DNA of 64,000 nt, taken from assembly GCF_963678635.1 (NCBI RefSeq), contig NC_087064.1:66085548-66149547 (forward strand), in the 5' to 3' direction. Position 1 is the first letter of the stretch. Each line of letters starts with the position of its first letter. Below, piece by piece: positions 48,588 to 58,490 of the stretch. The notes under the pieces are model-generated. The model saw nothing but the letters and a program-made list of their open reading frames with translations, ran no database searches and was not told the origin of the DNA. The DNA comes from Symsagittifera roscoffensis (taxonomy: Eukaryota; Xenacoelomorpha; Acoela; Convolutidae). A program made the translations under genes and the position numbers.

Positions 48588-49400
48588 GTCTTGGGATAGT
48601 GGTCTTGGGACAGGGTCTTGGGACAGTGGTCTTGGGACAGGGTCTTGGGACAGTGGTCTTGGGACAGGGTCTTGGGACAGTGGTCTTGGGACAGTGGTCT
48701 TGGGACAGTGGTCTTGGGACAGGGTCTTGGGACAGTGGTCTTGGGACAGGGTCTTGGGACAGTGGTCTTGGGACAGTGGTCTTGGGACAGGGTCTTGGGA
48801 CAGTGGTCTTGGGACAGTGGTCTTGGGACAGGGTCTTGGGACAGGGTCTTGGGACAGTGGTCTTGGGACAGGGTCTTGGGACAGTGGTCTTGGGACTGTG
48901 GTCTTGGGACAGGGTCTTGGGACAGGGTCTTGGGACAGGGTCTTGGGACAGGGTCTTGGGACAGTGGTCTTGGGACAGTGGTCTTGGGACAGGGTCTTGG
49001 GACAGTGGTCCTGGGACAGTCTTGGGACAGTGGTCTTGGGACACTAGTCTTGGGACACTAGTCTTGGGACACCAGCCTTGGGACACTGGTCTTGGGACAC
49101 TACCCTTGGGACACTAGTCTTGGGATACCAGCCTTGGGACACTGGTCTTGGGACACTACCCTTGGGACACTAGTCTTGGGACAGTAGTCTTGGGACACTA
49201 GCCTTGGGACACTAGTCTTGGGACAGTAGTCTTGGGACACTGGTCTTGGGACACTACCCTTGGGACAGTAGTCTTGGGACACTAGCCTTGGGACACTAGC
49301 CTTGGGACAGTAGTCTTGGGACACTAGCCTTGGGACACTGGTCTTGGGACAGTAGTCTTGGGACACTAGTCTTGGAACAGTGGTCTTGGTACAAGGGTCT
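48588..49400 (+). repeat. Leader minisatellite, 13/14-bp CTTGGGACA units, about 60 copies
   Basis: The core CTTGGGACA recurs without break. To about 49030 two unit types mix: CTTGGGACAGGGT (13 bp) and CTTGGGACAGTGGT (14 bp). From 49030 the unit changes to CTTGGGACACTAGT or CTTGGGACACTGGT, with higher-order blocks. Long frames in both strands across it are by-products of the repeat. It occupies the leader just before Gag, where packaging or dimerisation signals usually lie. Confidence 0.95.
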
Positions 49401-49692
49401 TAGGACACTAACGGAGAGTACTGTGATAGTGACGAATAGTCTTGGGTGGGACGGTATAGAAATTGAAGTCAAATTACAACAAGTGCGTTTTAAGACAGAA
49501 TAAGACAAATCGAAATAGGTAGGGTTAAGACCAAATTAAGGAAAATTTTTCGGAGGTTTTAGAAAGAGAATTGGATAAGGTTTTTAACACGTTGTACAGA
49601 ATTTGTTACCACAAAAAATATTTTTTTTTACCCTTAGAATAGAATCGTGTATATAATAAAATTGTAAATAAAAGCAGTTGTAAATAGAAATA

Positions 49693-52600
49693 ATGAGGCG
49701 GAGTAGGGTACCGGTGCTCGAAAAAAGGTCAAGTGGATCAAACACGAAATATAATTCATCGCTGCGCGGAACGACATCAACGGGCCCAAAGATAACGAAG
49801 ACGAACTTTTCAGTTAACATGGTCAGCACAAGGAGTACAGCGGAGAACAGGGCGAAAGAGGACACGGAAGGGGAGCGAGTAGAACCCACCATCGAGATTG
49901 ATCTAGAGACACCCGATCAAAGTGTGGATGAAACAAGGAAGATGGCGACAGAGTCAACTCCAATGCCTAATGCAGAGGAACCGAACCAGAAACCCATAGA
50001 GTTCTCACCGATAGATGACGCGGAAGATGCAATAGGCAACACCGGAGAAACGGTGAAAGAAGACTCTCAAGTAAAGAGGACATCTTTTACGGAAAAATTG
50101 GGAATAATGTTCGGAATAAAAACGAAAGAAAACGTGACTGAAGAACCAAAAGCAGAAAGAGCACGAACATTTGGTACAGTGAGCACGAAAACGACAGAAA
50201 CCGGCCAGAATGAGGAACAAGCTAAAGCAGAGGCTAAGGCCGAAGAGAAACTCACGGCTGACCATGAAGAGACTACCATTGAGCTGGGCGACTTGTTGGC
50301 GAAATTAAATCAGATCGACAAAAGACTTAAGAACAGTGAAGAAGACAGAGAGGTGATAAAAAAGGAGATAAGATACAACAAGCACGAGTATCTAGACAGT
50401 TATTTTAACCTGGCTAAGGCAACAGAGGAGAGACTCAAGGAGATGTCAGACAAGGTAGAAGCCACCAATGAAGAACGAGAAAAGAACATCAAAACAGACA
50501 TGCAACAGTTGAAGAACCGATATGATGATGTCAACAGCCAATTAGGGAGCCTGGAAAGGAGAATGGACACAATGAGCAAGAGTCAAGCCGAGAGTTCGTG
50601 TGCAATACAGGCGAAGTTGGATGCAATCTTGAGAGGTTCTACTCCACAAGAAAGACCGGCAGCGGATCGTACGCAAAGCACCAGAGTTGACTTTGTAGAA
50701 CCACAAAGGAACAAACGGCAATCGACACCGTTGCCCTTAACCAGGGATGCGATAAGCATAGCACCAACAACTGCGAAAACAATAATGAAGAATGGAACGT
50801 CGAATACAACGGCTGCTCCGGGAGATTCAACAGCTAACAGCAACACAGGACCAGATGCTATGACATGGGCCAGCACTTGGGAGATGATGAACAGGACTCT
50901 AGAGGCCTTCGCCACGAGGAACACTGACTCGAGCGACAGGAGAGAGGGAAAATCAAGAAAGACATTCAAGAAGCCAAAAGAATTCAAGGACGACTCCGAT
51001 GGATGCATTGACACTTGGGTGGAAGTGATGAGATTACATCTAGAACAAGACAACTTGAGTGACGAAAGACAAGCATGTACAGCCATACTGAGCAACTTGG
51101 AAGGAACGGCATTAAAATGCGTGGTCGCAAAGAAGGAGGAAGAACGCGACACCGCGGACAAGATCTTCGAGATATTGCTGAATCGGTTCGGGTCAGGCAT
51201 GAAGGGTCACCAAGCGATGATGCGATTTGAAAAGAGAAGGCAGAGGGACGACGAGTCAATAGATCGGTTCCTAGATGACCTCGAGAGCTTGAGAAGGAGG
51301 AGTGACCCAGAGGAGTCGACAAATAGACGGAACTTTAGCATTGCCTCGAAGTTCATCGATGGGGTGAAAAGTGATGACTTAAGGACAATGTTAGCAACAT
51401 ACTACACATTGTCGAAGGACAGCGCACCCACCCCAGAAGAAATGAGACAGAAATCAAGAGAATACATGCTGATGAAACCTAAGAAGTACTCATATTCCGA
51501 AAACAGGAACACGCAAGGGGGAAGCCAACTCCAGAGGTCATCATGGTACAAACCTAGAGATGATATGGACAAGCGCAGATCATGCGCGAACTGCGGGTCA
51601 GCGGATCATCATGTGGCTGACTGCACAACGTACAAACAAGGCATGAAGAGCCTAGGTTATGCACCGGATGAAGAGGATATGAGCCAGATGGAGGAACACG
51701 AGTACTATAACGGCTTAATCATCAAGATAGGCGCCAGATGCTTCTTCTGTAACCAGGAGGGGCACTTCAGAATGGATTGTCCCTTGTTCTGGGAAGCGGT
51801 CAAGGACCAGAATCACCCCAAACATAAGTTGGCATTAGCGGCGGTGCAGAATCAGCGGAACAGGCAAAACGAGTTTGAATCTAGGAACTTGGGGGCACCA
51901 AACACCGAATTGCCGACGAAGACAGTGAAAGCTGTGACACATGTTAGCGGTGCGTTAGAGTCCGCGGCCGGAAGCTCTCTAGAGATAAATTATGAGAAAG
52001 CGGCGACGGAAGCAATTGCCAAAGTGAAACAAGATCTGGCTGCGAAAGAAATAGAGCAACGACTAAAGTTGGAGATCGAAAGACAGAATTTTAACGGAGC
52101 ATTAACCGGATCGAACTCAATACCAGAGGCTAGAACGGGCTCAATGAAGACCGGGAATTGTAACACCGTGAAAATGGTGACAGGTAAACCTTTTGGAATA
52201 TCGAAAATCGGAGCAAGAATAATGTCGATAATCACAGTGGGCGGACACGAGGTAACCAGAAACTTGAGCGAGCCGAGCGACCAGACGATAATGCACATTG
52301 ACGTGTATGCAGACTACTTGAGTGGAATAAGTCCACAAACGACTTCTAGAGCGCTCAGGGCACTACTCACGAGAGGGGGCAGCAAATCGGTACGTGTTGA
52401 TAATAGGTACACTGAAGCTTATGGTCCACACGAGGTCATGCTAAATATAGATGGAATCAACATCTATACCAAGACGATGATAACATGCGACGAAGACCTA
52501 ATTGGACAAATCTATGTAGGGAAAGAAGAGTTGAAAGTAAGATCGATCGGACATTGTGCCATGCTTGAAGAAGATGCAATGCACATCGGGACGGAAGCAG

Positions 52601-53397
52601 ACGTGACAGGGCACGTGCTAGACATAAATGGCAAAAAGACTCAGTTGCGTGGATTACTTGACACGGGAGCAGTCTTGAGCGTCATACCAATCGAAACATG
52701 GGAAAAGATGGGCTTTGACAAAGGTGACTTGATAGACTCGAGAATACGGCTGTCAGCTGCAAACAAAGGGGCCCTACGGGTGCTGGGCAGGACGCCGATA
52801 ATAGCCCTCAATTTGGGGGAACGTAACCTGTGGATGAGCTTCATCGTGGTAGAAAACCTAGATGAATCTGACCAATTCATTTTGGGCAGAGACTTCATCA
52901 GGAATTTCGACGTAACGATTGATCTAAATAATGCAATGTTCAGGATACGGAACCCGGATAGGAGGTACGCAATCAAACCGGTAAATTTAATAATGGCGAA
53001 TGAAAACAAAGCACCGGTATTCTTGAGTAGGAGAGTGAGGTTAAAAGCTAATGAAGCGGCAATCGTAAGCTTGAGGATGAAAAATTATAATGAACTAAGT
53101 GACAACAAGCAAGTGTGTATAGTTCCAAATCCCAATAGTCAAAGCGCTGCTGTTTTAGGAAGATCATTTTCGATAACGAAGAGCGGCCTCTGCGTCAGTG
53201 TCTTGTTGAATACCCTTGATATACCGATCACGATACAGAGAGGGAGGAAGCTGGGATATGCTTTACCAGTTAAAACTCGATACGAAACAATTGAAAACTC
53301 AAAACAAAATGAAGTTGTTGATTGTCCTAATCACAGGGACAAAATTGAGACGATTGCAGAGAATAAAAGATTCTTCAAGTCTTATCAAATCACTTAA
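49693..53397 (+). CDS. gag-pro: Retroelement Gag-protease polyprotein
   Basis: 1234 codons. Regions: a long charged N-terminal part rich in Glu, Lys and Thr; a coiled coil (about 195-300); a Ty3-type capsid region (about 425-600, around the FKKPKEFKDDSDGCIDTW block); two CCHC knuckles at 631-644 (CANCGSADHHVADC) and 683-696 (CFFCNQEGHFRMDC), unusually far apart; then a retropepsin with the active-site LLDTGA (Asp 990) and the later LGRDF motif. Gag and protease therefore share one ORF. The ATG at 49693 is the first in frame, but an internal ATG at 49819 (Met 43) is possible. The 3' end overlaps the next ORF by 182 nt in the +1 frame, as for frameshift-linked Pol. The gene is long compared with ordinary Ty3 Gag. 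Confidence 0.9.
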   Translation: MRRSRVPVLEKRSSGSNTKYNSSLRGTTSTGPKITKTNFSVNMVSTRSTAENRAKEDTEGERVEPTIEIDLETPDQSVDETRKMATESTPMPNAEEPNQKPIEFSPIDDAEDAIGNTGETVKEDSQVKRTSFTEKLGIMFGIKTKENVTEEPKAERARTFGTVSTKTTETGQNEEQAKAEAKAEEKLTADHEETTIELGDLLAKLNQIDKRLKNSEEDREVIKKEIRYNKHEYLDSYFNLAKATEERLKEMSDKVEATNEEREKNIKTDMQQLKNRYDDVNSQLGSLERRMDTMSKSQAESSCAIQAKLDAILRGSTPQERPAADRTQSTRVDFVEPQRNKRQSTPLPLTRDAISIAPTTAKTIMKNGTSNTTAAPGDSTANSNTGPDAMTWASTWEMMNRTLEAFATRNTDSSDRREGKSRKTFKKPKEFKDDSDGCIDTWVEVMRLHLEQDNLSDERQACTAILSNLEGTALKCVVAKKEEERDTADKIFEILLNRFGSGMKGHQAMMRFEKRRQRDDESIDRFLDDLESLRRRSDPEESTNRRNFSIASKFIDGVKSDDLRTMLATYYTLSKDSAPTPEEMRQKSREYMLMKPKKYSYSENRNTQGGSQLQRSSWYKPRDDMDKRRSCANCGSADHHVADCTTYKQGMKSLGYAPDEEDMSQMEEHEYYNGLIIKIGARCFFCNQEGHFRMDCPLFWEAVKDQNHPKHKLALAAVQNQRNRQNEFESRNLGAPNTELPTKTVKAVTHVSGALESAAGSSLEINYEKAATEAIAKVKQDLAAKEIEQRLKLEIERQNFNGALTGSNSIPEARTGSMKTGNCNTVKMVTGKPFGISKIGARIMSIITVGGHEVTRNLSEPSDQTIMHIDVYADYLSGISPQTTSRALRALLTRGGSKSVRVDNRYTEAYGPHEVMLNIDGINIYTKTMITCDEDLIGQIYVGKEELKVRSIGHCAMLEEDAMHIGTEADVTGHVLDINGKKTQLRGLLDTGAVLSVIPIETWEKMGFDKGDLIDSRIRLSAANKGALRVLGRTPIIALNLGERNLWMSFIVVENLDESDQFILGRDFIRNFDVTIDLNNAMFRIRNPDRRYAIKPVNLIMANENKAPVFLSRRVRLKANEAAIVSLRMKNYNELSDNKQVCIVPNPNSQSAAVLGRSFSITKSGLCVSVLLNTLDIPITIQRGRKLGYALPVKTRYETIENSKQNEVVDCPNHRDKIETIAENKRFFKSYQIT

Positions 53398-56206
53398 GTC
53401 AGAAACGGACGATGGGTTTTCGAGCTGTTCGAACTTTCCAGAGCGACCCACACTAGATGAAATGCAAACTGATAAACCGGTTCTGCCGGAGATTGAACAT
53501 TTAAGGGGCAAACTGAAAGATGAACAGCTCGAAGCTATCAAGGACGTACTAGAGCGGAACGAGGAGGTTTTTTCAAGGCATAAGGCGGATATCGGGTGTT
53601 GTAATTTTGTTGAACATGAAATAGAACTTGAGGAAAACGCGGTGCCACACAGGGAGGGGGCGAGGCGCATGACCCCACACAAATCGGACGCTTGTAGAAA
53701 AGAAATCGAAACGTTACTAGAGTATGACATGATAGAACCATCCAAGTCACCGTGGGCGTGTGGAGTAGTGATGGCCAAAAAGAAAGGCGACCAGTTAAGG
53801 TTTTGTTGTGACTTTCGATACCTGAACTCCGTCACGGTGAAGGATGCCTATCCCATACCTAGAATTGATGAGAGCCTCTCGAAGTTAGGTGATGCGAAAT
53901 TTTTTACGACTCTTGATTTAGGCTCGGCCTTTTGGCAAGTACCATTAAGGAAGCAAGACAGGGACAAGACAGGGTTCGCCTGTGAGTTGGGTCTGTTTCA
54001 ATGGAAACGGATGCCGTTTGGACTCTGCAATGCAACAGCCACGTTTCAGCGGCTGATGGCACATGCGTTGATAGGCGTGACGAAGAAGTACGGCAACCTG
54101 GTAATGTGCTACGTGGACGACGTGGTAATAGCAACGCCAACACTAGAAGACCACATCGAGAGGCTTGACGAGGTGTTCGCGTGCATGAAAAGATCGGGGC
54201 TGAAGTGTAAACCATCAAAGTGCGAGATACTCAAGGACTCGATCAAATACTTGGGCAGGATGGTAGATAAACACGGTATCAGACCTGACCCAGACGCCGT
54301 GGAAGCAGTCCTAACCTGGAAATCACCGAAGACGGAACACCAGCTGATGAGCTTCCTGGGTTTCGCCAACTATTATAGAGAATTCATCAAGGGATATGCG
54401 GACAAAGTATACCCGATGCAACAATTAATGAGACATAAGGGCAAGAAGTTCACGTGGAACAACGCGGCAGAAGAGTCATTCCAGAGAATAAAGAAAGAGC
54501 TGTGTGAGGCACCAGTACTGGGTATGCCGACTGAGAAAGGGATGTACGTGCTAGACACGGATGCATCAGTAGTCGCTATTTCTGGGATTCTCCATCAAGA
54601 ACAAGAATGGAATGGGAAGACAGTCTTGAGACCAATAGCATACGGGAGCAAGGTCCTAAGTGACACAGAAATGAAGTACGGAGCACCGAAAGCAGAGATG
54701 TTCGCGGTGGTCACCTTTGTCGAAAAATACAGAGCATACCTAGGCAGTGAGCCCTTCAAGCTGCGAGTCGACAACCGAGCACTAAGCTGGCTGAAAACGT
54801 ACTCAATGGACCAGAGCTATATTGGGAGGTGGATAGTTCGCTTGGATGGATACAACATGATAATTGAGCACAGAACACGAGATAAACATCAAAATGCTGA
54901 CAGCTTGAGTAAGAAAACGGAGTTCTACGAGAGGCAAGAACAAAGAGAGGCGGACAGACCTGAGATCAAAGACGGCTTCTCCTTCATGGACAAAGAAACG
55001 TACGACAGTCTTCCACTCACGAGATGGCTGGACAAATCAGGCAAACCGATTGAAGATCATCCCGAATTGCCGAAAGAGCCTCTTGAAAAGACCATCTTGA
55101 AGAAAAGCAGAGGGATTCCGATAGGAATAATGCTCAAGTCCAAGATCGTGAGGGAAACACTTAAGGCAAAAGGTTATGATCTCATCCTGGTAGAGGAGGG
55201 AACGGTCCGAATAGATGAAGACTTAATGAGGTTGCTTGAGAAACTATCAGATGACAAGCCCGTGATCCAAGGGAAAGGTCAGGGGGCACCGGAACTAACC
55301 ATACTTCGGAGAGAAGAAACAGTGAACAATACTGACGTCCCAAAAGGAAGCATCACTGATAGCAAGGAAGTTGTGCGATCACTAGTTGAAAAAATCCCCG
55401 AAAAAATTCTGGAACAGACAAAAGTCAGGGATAAGAAAGTAACATTCAGAGAAGAAGTTGAACACCTGGGACTAGATCAAGAGTCCGGGGAGTGGTCCAG
55501 ATTCATGGAAGAAGGCGAAACCGGAGAAGGGAAATTGTCCGGGGAGCGTGAAGAATGGGATGAAGACTCGGATGAGAGCAGCGAAGACCAAGACAGTCTA
55601 TGCATGATACTGGCGGAAGAGAAGATAAGACAGCACGACAGGGAATTACAGACGGATCCATCTTCAGGGACGTACAATCTGGAAATACAAGAGGTACGAG
55701 GTGGTGAAGAGCTCGAGAAAATAGCAGTTTCAAGAAAACCACTAAGGGAACTATCGTGCAACTCAAACGTCAGAACGAATCTGGTACCAGAAGACGACAT
55801 GAAAATCGTGAAAAGGATGATATGTGTGAAGCTGAGCGATGACATCCACAACCCTGGTGAAATGAATGGACAGATCATGGCGCTAAAGGAGCACGTTAAG
55901 GCGAGATACAGGCTGTCTGACCTAATAAGGGCCCAGAAGAATGACAAAATGACAAGTAACCTCTCCAAATGGATCCATTCGGGAGTCAAGGAGAAGGGGG
56001 AACTTGAGGAAGACAGCTACAAGATCTTGAGGCAGTTCTACAAAGAAAAGAGAGATTTACTTTATCACACAGCTGAAGGGGTGGTAGCGTGCAAGAGAAG
56101 AGATGAGGAAAAATATTACACAAACACAACCTCATCATACTACCACAACTGTACCAAACGGAAGTGCTTTTCAGATCACACGACCAGATGGGCCATCAGG
56201 GGATAG
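53216..56206 (+). CDS. pol: Retroelement reverse transcriptase-RNase H
   Basis: An open frame of 996 codons; real translation probably enters it from Gag-PR near 53370-53395. RT motifs are in order: RFCCDFRYLN, TTLDLGSAFWQ, FGLCNATATFQR, and the catalytic YVDD at 54110-54121. RNase H follows with TDAS, AEMFAV, RVDN and HQNADSLSK. After RNase H there is an unusual linker of about 350 codons, charged and without recognised motifs, before the integrase. Near 56110-56130 the coding sense moves to the -1 frame at or after an A5 run (GGAAAAAT); the text LIILPQLYQTEVL that normally precedes the integrase zinc finger is in that other frame. Confidence 0.9.
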   Translation: MIYRSRYREGGSWDMLYQLKLDTKQLKTQNKMKLLIVLITGTKLRRLQRIKDSSSLIKSLKSETDDGFSSCSNFPERPTLDEMQTDKPVLPEIEHLRGKLKDEQLEAIKDVLERNEEVFSRHKADIGCCNFVEHEIELEENAVPHREGARRMTPHKSDACRKEIETLLEYDMIEPSKSPWACGVVMAKKKGDQLRFCCDFRYLNSVTVKDAYPIPRIDESLSKLGDAKFFTTLDLGSAFWQVPLRKQDRDKTGFACELGLFQWKRMPFGLCNATATFQRLMAHALIGVTKKYGNLVMCYVDDVVIATPTLEDHIERLDEVFACMKRSGLKCKPSKCEILKDSIKYLGRMVDKHGIRPDPDAVEAVLTWKSPKTEHQLMSFLGFANYYREFIKGYADKVYPMQQLMRHKGKKFTWNNAAEESFQRIKKELCEAPVLGMPTEKGMYVLDTDASVVAISGILHQEQEWNGKTVLRPIAYGSKVLSDTEMKYGAPKAEMFAVVTFVEKYRAYLGSEPFKLRVDNRALSWLKTYSMDQSYIGRWIVRLDGYNMIIEHRTRDKHQNADSLSKKTEFYERQEQREADRPEIKDGFSFMDKETYDSLPLTRWLDKSGKPIEDHPELPKEPLEKTILKKSRGIPIGIMLKSKIVRETLKAKGYDLILVEEGTVRIDEDLMRLLEKLSDDKPVIQGKGQGAPELTILRREETVNNTDVPKGSITDSKEVVRSLVEKIPEKILEQTKVRDKKVTFREEVEHLGLDQESGEWSRFMEEGETGEGKLSGEREEWDEDSDESSEDQDSLCMILAEEKIRQHDRELQTDPSSGTYNLEIQEVRGGEELEKIAVSRKPLRELSCNSNVRTNLVPEDDMKIVKRMICVKLSDDIHNPGEMNGQIMALKEHVKARYRLSDLIRAQKNDKMTSNLSKWIHSGVKEKGELEEDSYKILRQFYKEKRDLLYHTAEGVVACKRRDEEKYYTNTTSSYYHNCTKRKCFSDHTTRWAIRG

Positions 56207-58257
56207 ATAAAGTACAACAAAGGATACTTCACAGGTTTGACTGGCCGGGAATGAGAAAAGCTTGCGAGAGGTGGGTGAATGCCTGCCTAGCATGCCTTCA
56301 AGTAAAAGACCCAAGGAAGATGAAATTTCCCCTCAAGTCTGTCGAGAGTTCGGAATTCAATGAAGTGGTGCAGATAGACCATCAGAAAATCTGCATGACG
56401 GAGTCGGGTTATAACCAAATACTAGTTATAATAGATCACTTCACCAAGTTGGCGGAAGCGGTTCCGTGCCAGACAGCCTCAGCAGAGGAGACATGTGATC
56501 ACCTGATAACGCATTGGATATCGCGATATGGTTGTCCAATGACTTTCCAGTCAGACAACGGCAAGGCTTTTGTGGGGGACTTGACAAAAGAATTGATGAA
56601 GAGATCACACATTGCTCAAGCACACTCGACGACCTATCATCCACAGACCAATGGGTTGGTAGAGAGACAGAACAGGACACTGGTCAACATGCTCAGGGTG
56701 TACTGCTCGAGATACATGACGGACTGGGACAAATACCTGCCACAAGTAGTAGGAGCCTATAATAGTACTCAGCACTCAACGACGGGTATCAGTCCTTTCA
56801 TGATGTTGACAGGCAGGGAAAGGGCAATGCCTCTAACATTCTTCTACCCGGAGTACGAGGGGAAGAGGACGTCACCTCAAGCATACGTGAAGGAAGCGAT
56901 CAAAAGACAACAAGAGCTAAACGAGCTATGTCGGAGAAACACGGCGCAAGCGCAAATGAGGCAACGCAAGAAATATGACGAAAAGATACTAAGAGCAAAG
57001 CCATACGAAGTGGGCCAATACGTGTGGGTTTTCCAAAATGTCATACCGCCCAAGGGAACAAAGAAACTACTCAAGAAATGGAGAGGACCGTTCATGATTA
57101 CGGAAGTACATCAACAAGGAAGGTTCTATCGCTTGAGTACAGGGCGAGCAGCACATTACGAAAATCTGAAGCCTCACATTCCGTCTCCGGAGGATTGGTG
57201 CCTGCCAAAAGACATGGAAGGTCTTGAGTACCTGGTGGTGGAACCAGCGTGCGAAGTGAATGAGAAAGGCACTAGAGAGAAAAATGATGGTAATGAGAAC
57301 TTGAGTTTGGACGACAACGAAAAGATAGAGGTGGAGTCGGATGCAGGTTCATTTGTAGAAGAAGACTGGAACGATCCCGAGCAAAACGAGGTACCGAAGT
57401 GGATGGAACCGGATCGACCAACACCACCGGAAACCAGAACGGGCAATCGTAAACGAACAGGTATGAGGTACAATAGGTACGGGGATGACTTCTTGATCGA
57501 TAAGATACAGCCAGACAAGTTGGGCGATGAACTACTAAGCGCAGGTGAACTGGAGGCCGAAGAGGAATGGCAAGTGATTGACGATGGTGGACATTATCCG
57601 CAGGATGATTACTCGACGCCAGAATTGGAGACGGATCTCGAGCAGAGTGAAATAGAAAGGAGGGAGAACTCGAACTTGAGGATTCTAAAGTGGATGCGTG
57701 ATGTCAAAGACGAGAGCCGCGAAGGACAAAGCATTCAGCAAATCGATGTATCAGCAGCAAATTACATGAAGACAGAGGACCCTCTTTTCGGATGGACAGC
57801 AACAGACAGGCCACTGGACATCCCCAAGGACAATTCAGACCCGACTACATCGACGGGGACGTCGATAAATATTTTTGTCCGGGGAGTGGGGGTAGGACTT
57901 ACCCACACCGAAAATTTGATGATAAAGAAGCTCAAGGAAGTGAGGGAAACAAGCGGATTGGAACTGGAGGAAGAAGAACCAGAGCCTACCATAGGAAGGA
58001 ATTTCAAAACGAAATTCGAAATACCCAATGAATACTCAGAGAACATCATGATAACGGATAGCGACTTCATCCTGTCAAACAGGACCAGCGCGATCTGCAT
58101 CACGGCGGACATGAGTTTCAAATCAAGATTGGAGGCTGACTTCAAAAGAGAGTACCAGAACGTAGAGTTTCTGTTCAGACAGAGGCCAGGACTGGGAGGC
58201 ATAGCAGCGCTTCCACCGTCAGTGGCACAATCCCGGGCAAATACCTCTGCTTCCTAG
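56164..58257 (+). CDS. Retroelement integrase and start of macrodomain
   Basis: 697 codons, in the same frame number as gag. The zinc-binding HHCC module starts with His at 56179 and 56194 and ends in CLAC. The catalytic core has Asp (56377), Asp (56554, SDNG) and Glu (56662, NGLVERQN), giving DD35E spacing. The C-terminal GPF-type module (WRGPFMITEV) follows. Then comes an acidic linker of about 270 codons, and from about 58051 a segment (SAICITADMSFKSRLEADFK) that resembles the start of an OARD1/TARG1-like macrodomain. The frame closes at 58255 while the domain continues in another frame. Confidence 0.9.
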   Translation: MLFRSHDQMGHQGIDKVQQRILHRFDWPGMRKACERWVNACLACLQVKDPRKMKFPLKSVESSEFNEVVQIDHQKICMTESGYNQILVIIDHFTKLAEAVPCQTASAEETCDHLITHWISRYGCPMTFQSDNGKAFVGDLTKELMKRSHIAQAHSTTYHPQTNGLVERQNRTLVNMLRVYCSRYMTDWDKYLPQVVGAYNSTQHSTTGISPFMMLTGRERAMPLTFFYPEYEGKRTSPQAYVKEAIKRQQELNELCRRNTAQAQMRQRKKYDEKILRAKPYEVGQYVWVFQNVIPPKGTKKLLKKWRGPFMITEVHQQGRFYRLSTGRAAHYENLKPHIPSPEDWCLPKDMEGLEYLVVEPACEVNEKGTREKNDGNENLSLDDNEKIEVESDAGSFVEEDWNDPEQNEVPKWMEPDRPTPPETRTGNRKRTGMRYNRYGDDFLIDKIQPDKLGDELLSAGELEAEEEWQVIDDGGHYPQDDYSTPELETDLEQSEIERRENSNLRILKWMRDVKDESREGQSIQQIDVSAANYMKTEDPLFGWTATDRPLDIPKDNSDPTTSTGTSINIFVRGVGVGLTHTENLMIKKLKEVRETSGLELEEEEPEPTIGRNFKTKFEIPNEYSENIMITDSDFILSNRTSAICITADMSFKSRLEADFKREYQNVEFLFRQRPGLGGIAALPPSVAQSRANTSAS

Positions 58258-58490
58258 TAACGAGAGTCAACGACAGAAACACAATTGATCCCGAACACGT
58301 GATATTGGCACTGACAAGACTACGTGACTTCATGATTGAAAGAGGAATAGTGGAGGTCTCGATGCCGGTGTACGACCCAAACAGGGGCAAACTGAGCTCG
58401 AGGGAATTGTATGCTATCCTACATGTGGTCTTTGCAGAAACCGAGATAATGGTGCATCTTCACAAGAAGTACTACTTGAGCATCGCCTGA
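58206..58490 (+). CDS. Macrodomain (OARD1/TARG1-like) C-terminal part, shifted frame
   Basis: This frame is open from before 58206 to the TGA at 58488. Its peptide (GKYLCFLVTRVNDR, then ALTRLRDFMIERGI and VEVSMPVYDPNRGKLSS) continues the domain started in the integrase ORF. The pattern follows OARD1-type macrodomains: a YLVT strand, a helix with LxxLRDF, the VxSMP strand and a final VFAETEI segment. In the active enzymes the MP strand is followed by a Gly-rich loop with the catalytic Asp; here it reads PVYDPNRGKL, so de-ADP-ribosylation activity is uncertain. Binding of ADP-ribose cannot be judged from sequence alone. Confidence 0.7.
   Translation, partial: SASTVSGTIPGKYLCFLVTRVNDRNTIDPEHVILALTRLRDFMIERGIVEVSMPVYDPNRGKLSSRELYAILHVVFAETEIMVHLHKKYYLSIA

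Noticed and set aside
48488-49117. Long open frames on both strands (for example 209 and 191 codons) over the minisatellite
   Set aside because: They only translate the 13/14-bp repeat (LGTVVLGQ-type and SQDHCPKT-type monotony). All frames are open because the unit lacks stop codons.
48588-49400. CRISPR-like array
   Set aside because: The repeats are contiguous 13-14-bp units without unique spacers, in a eukaryotic retroelement.
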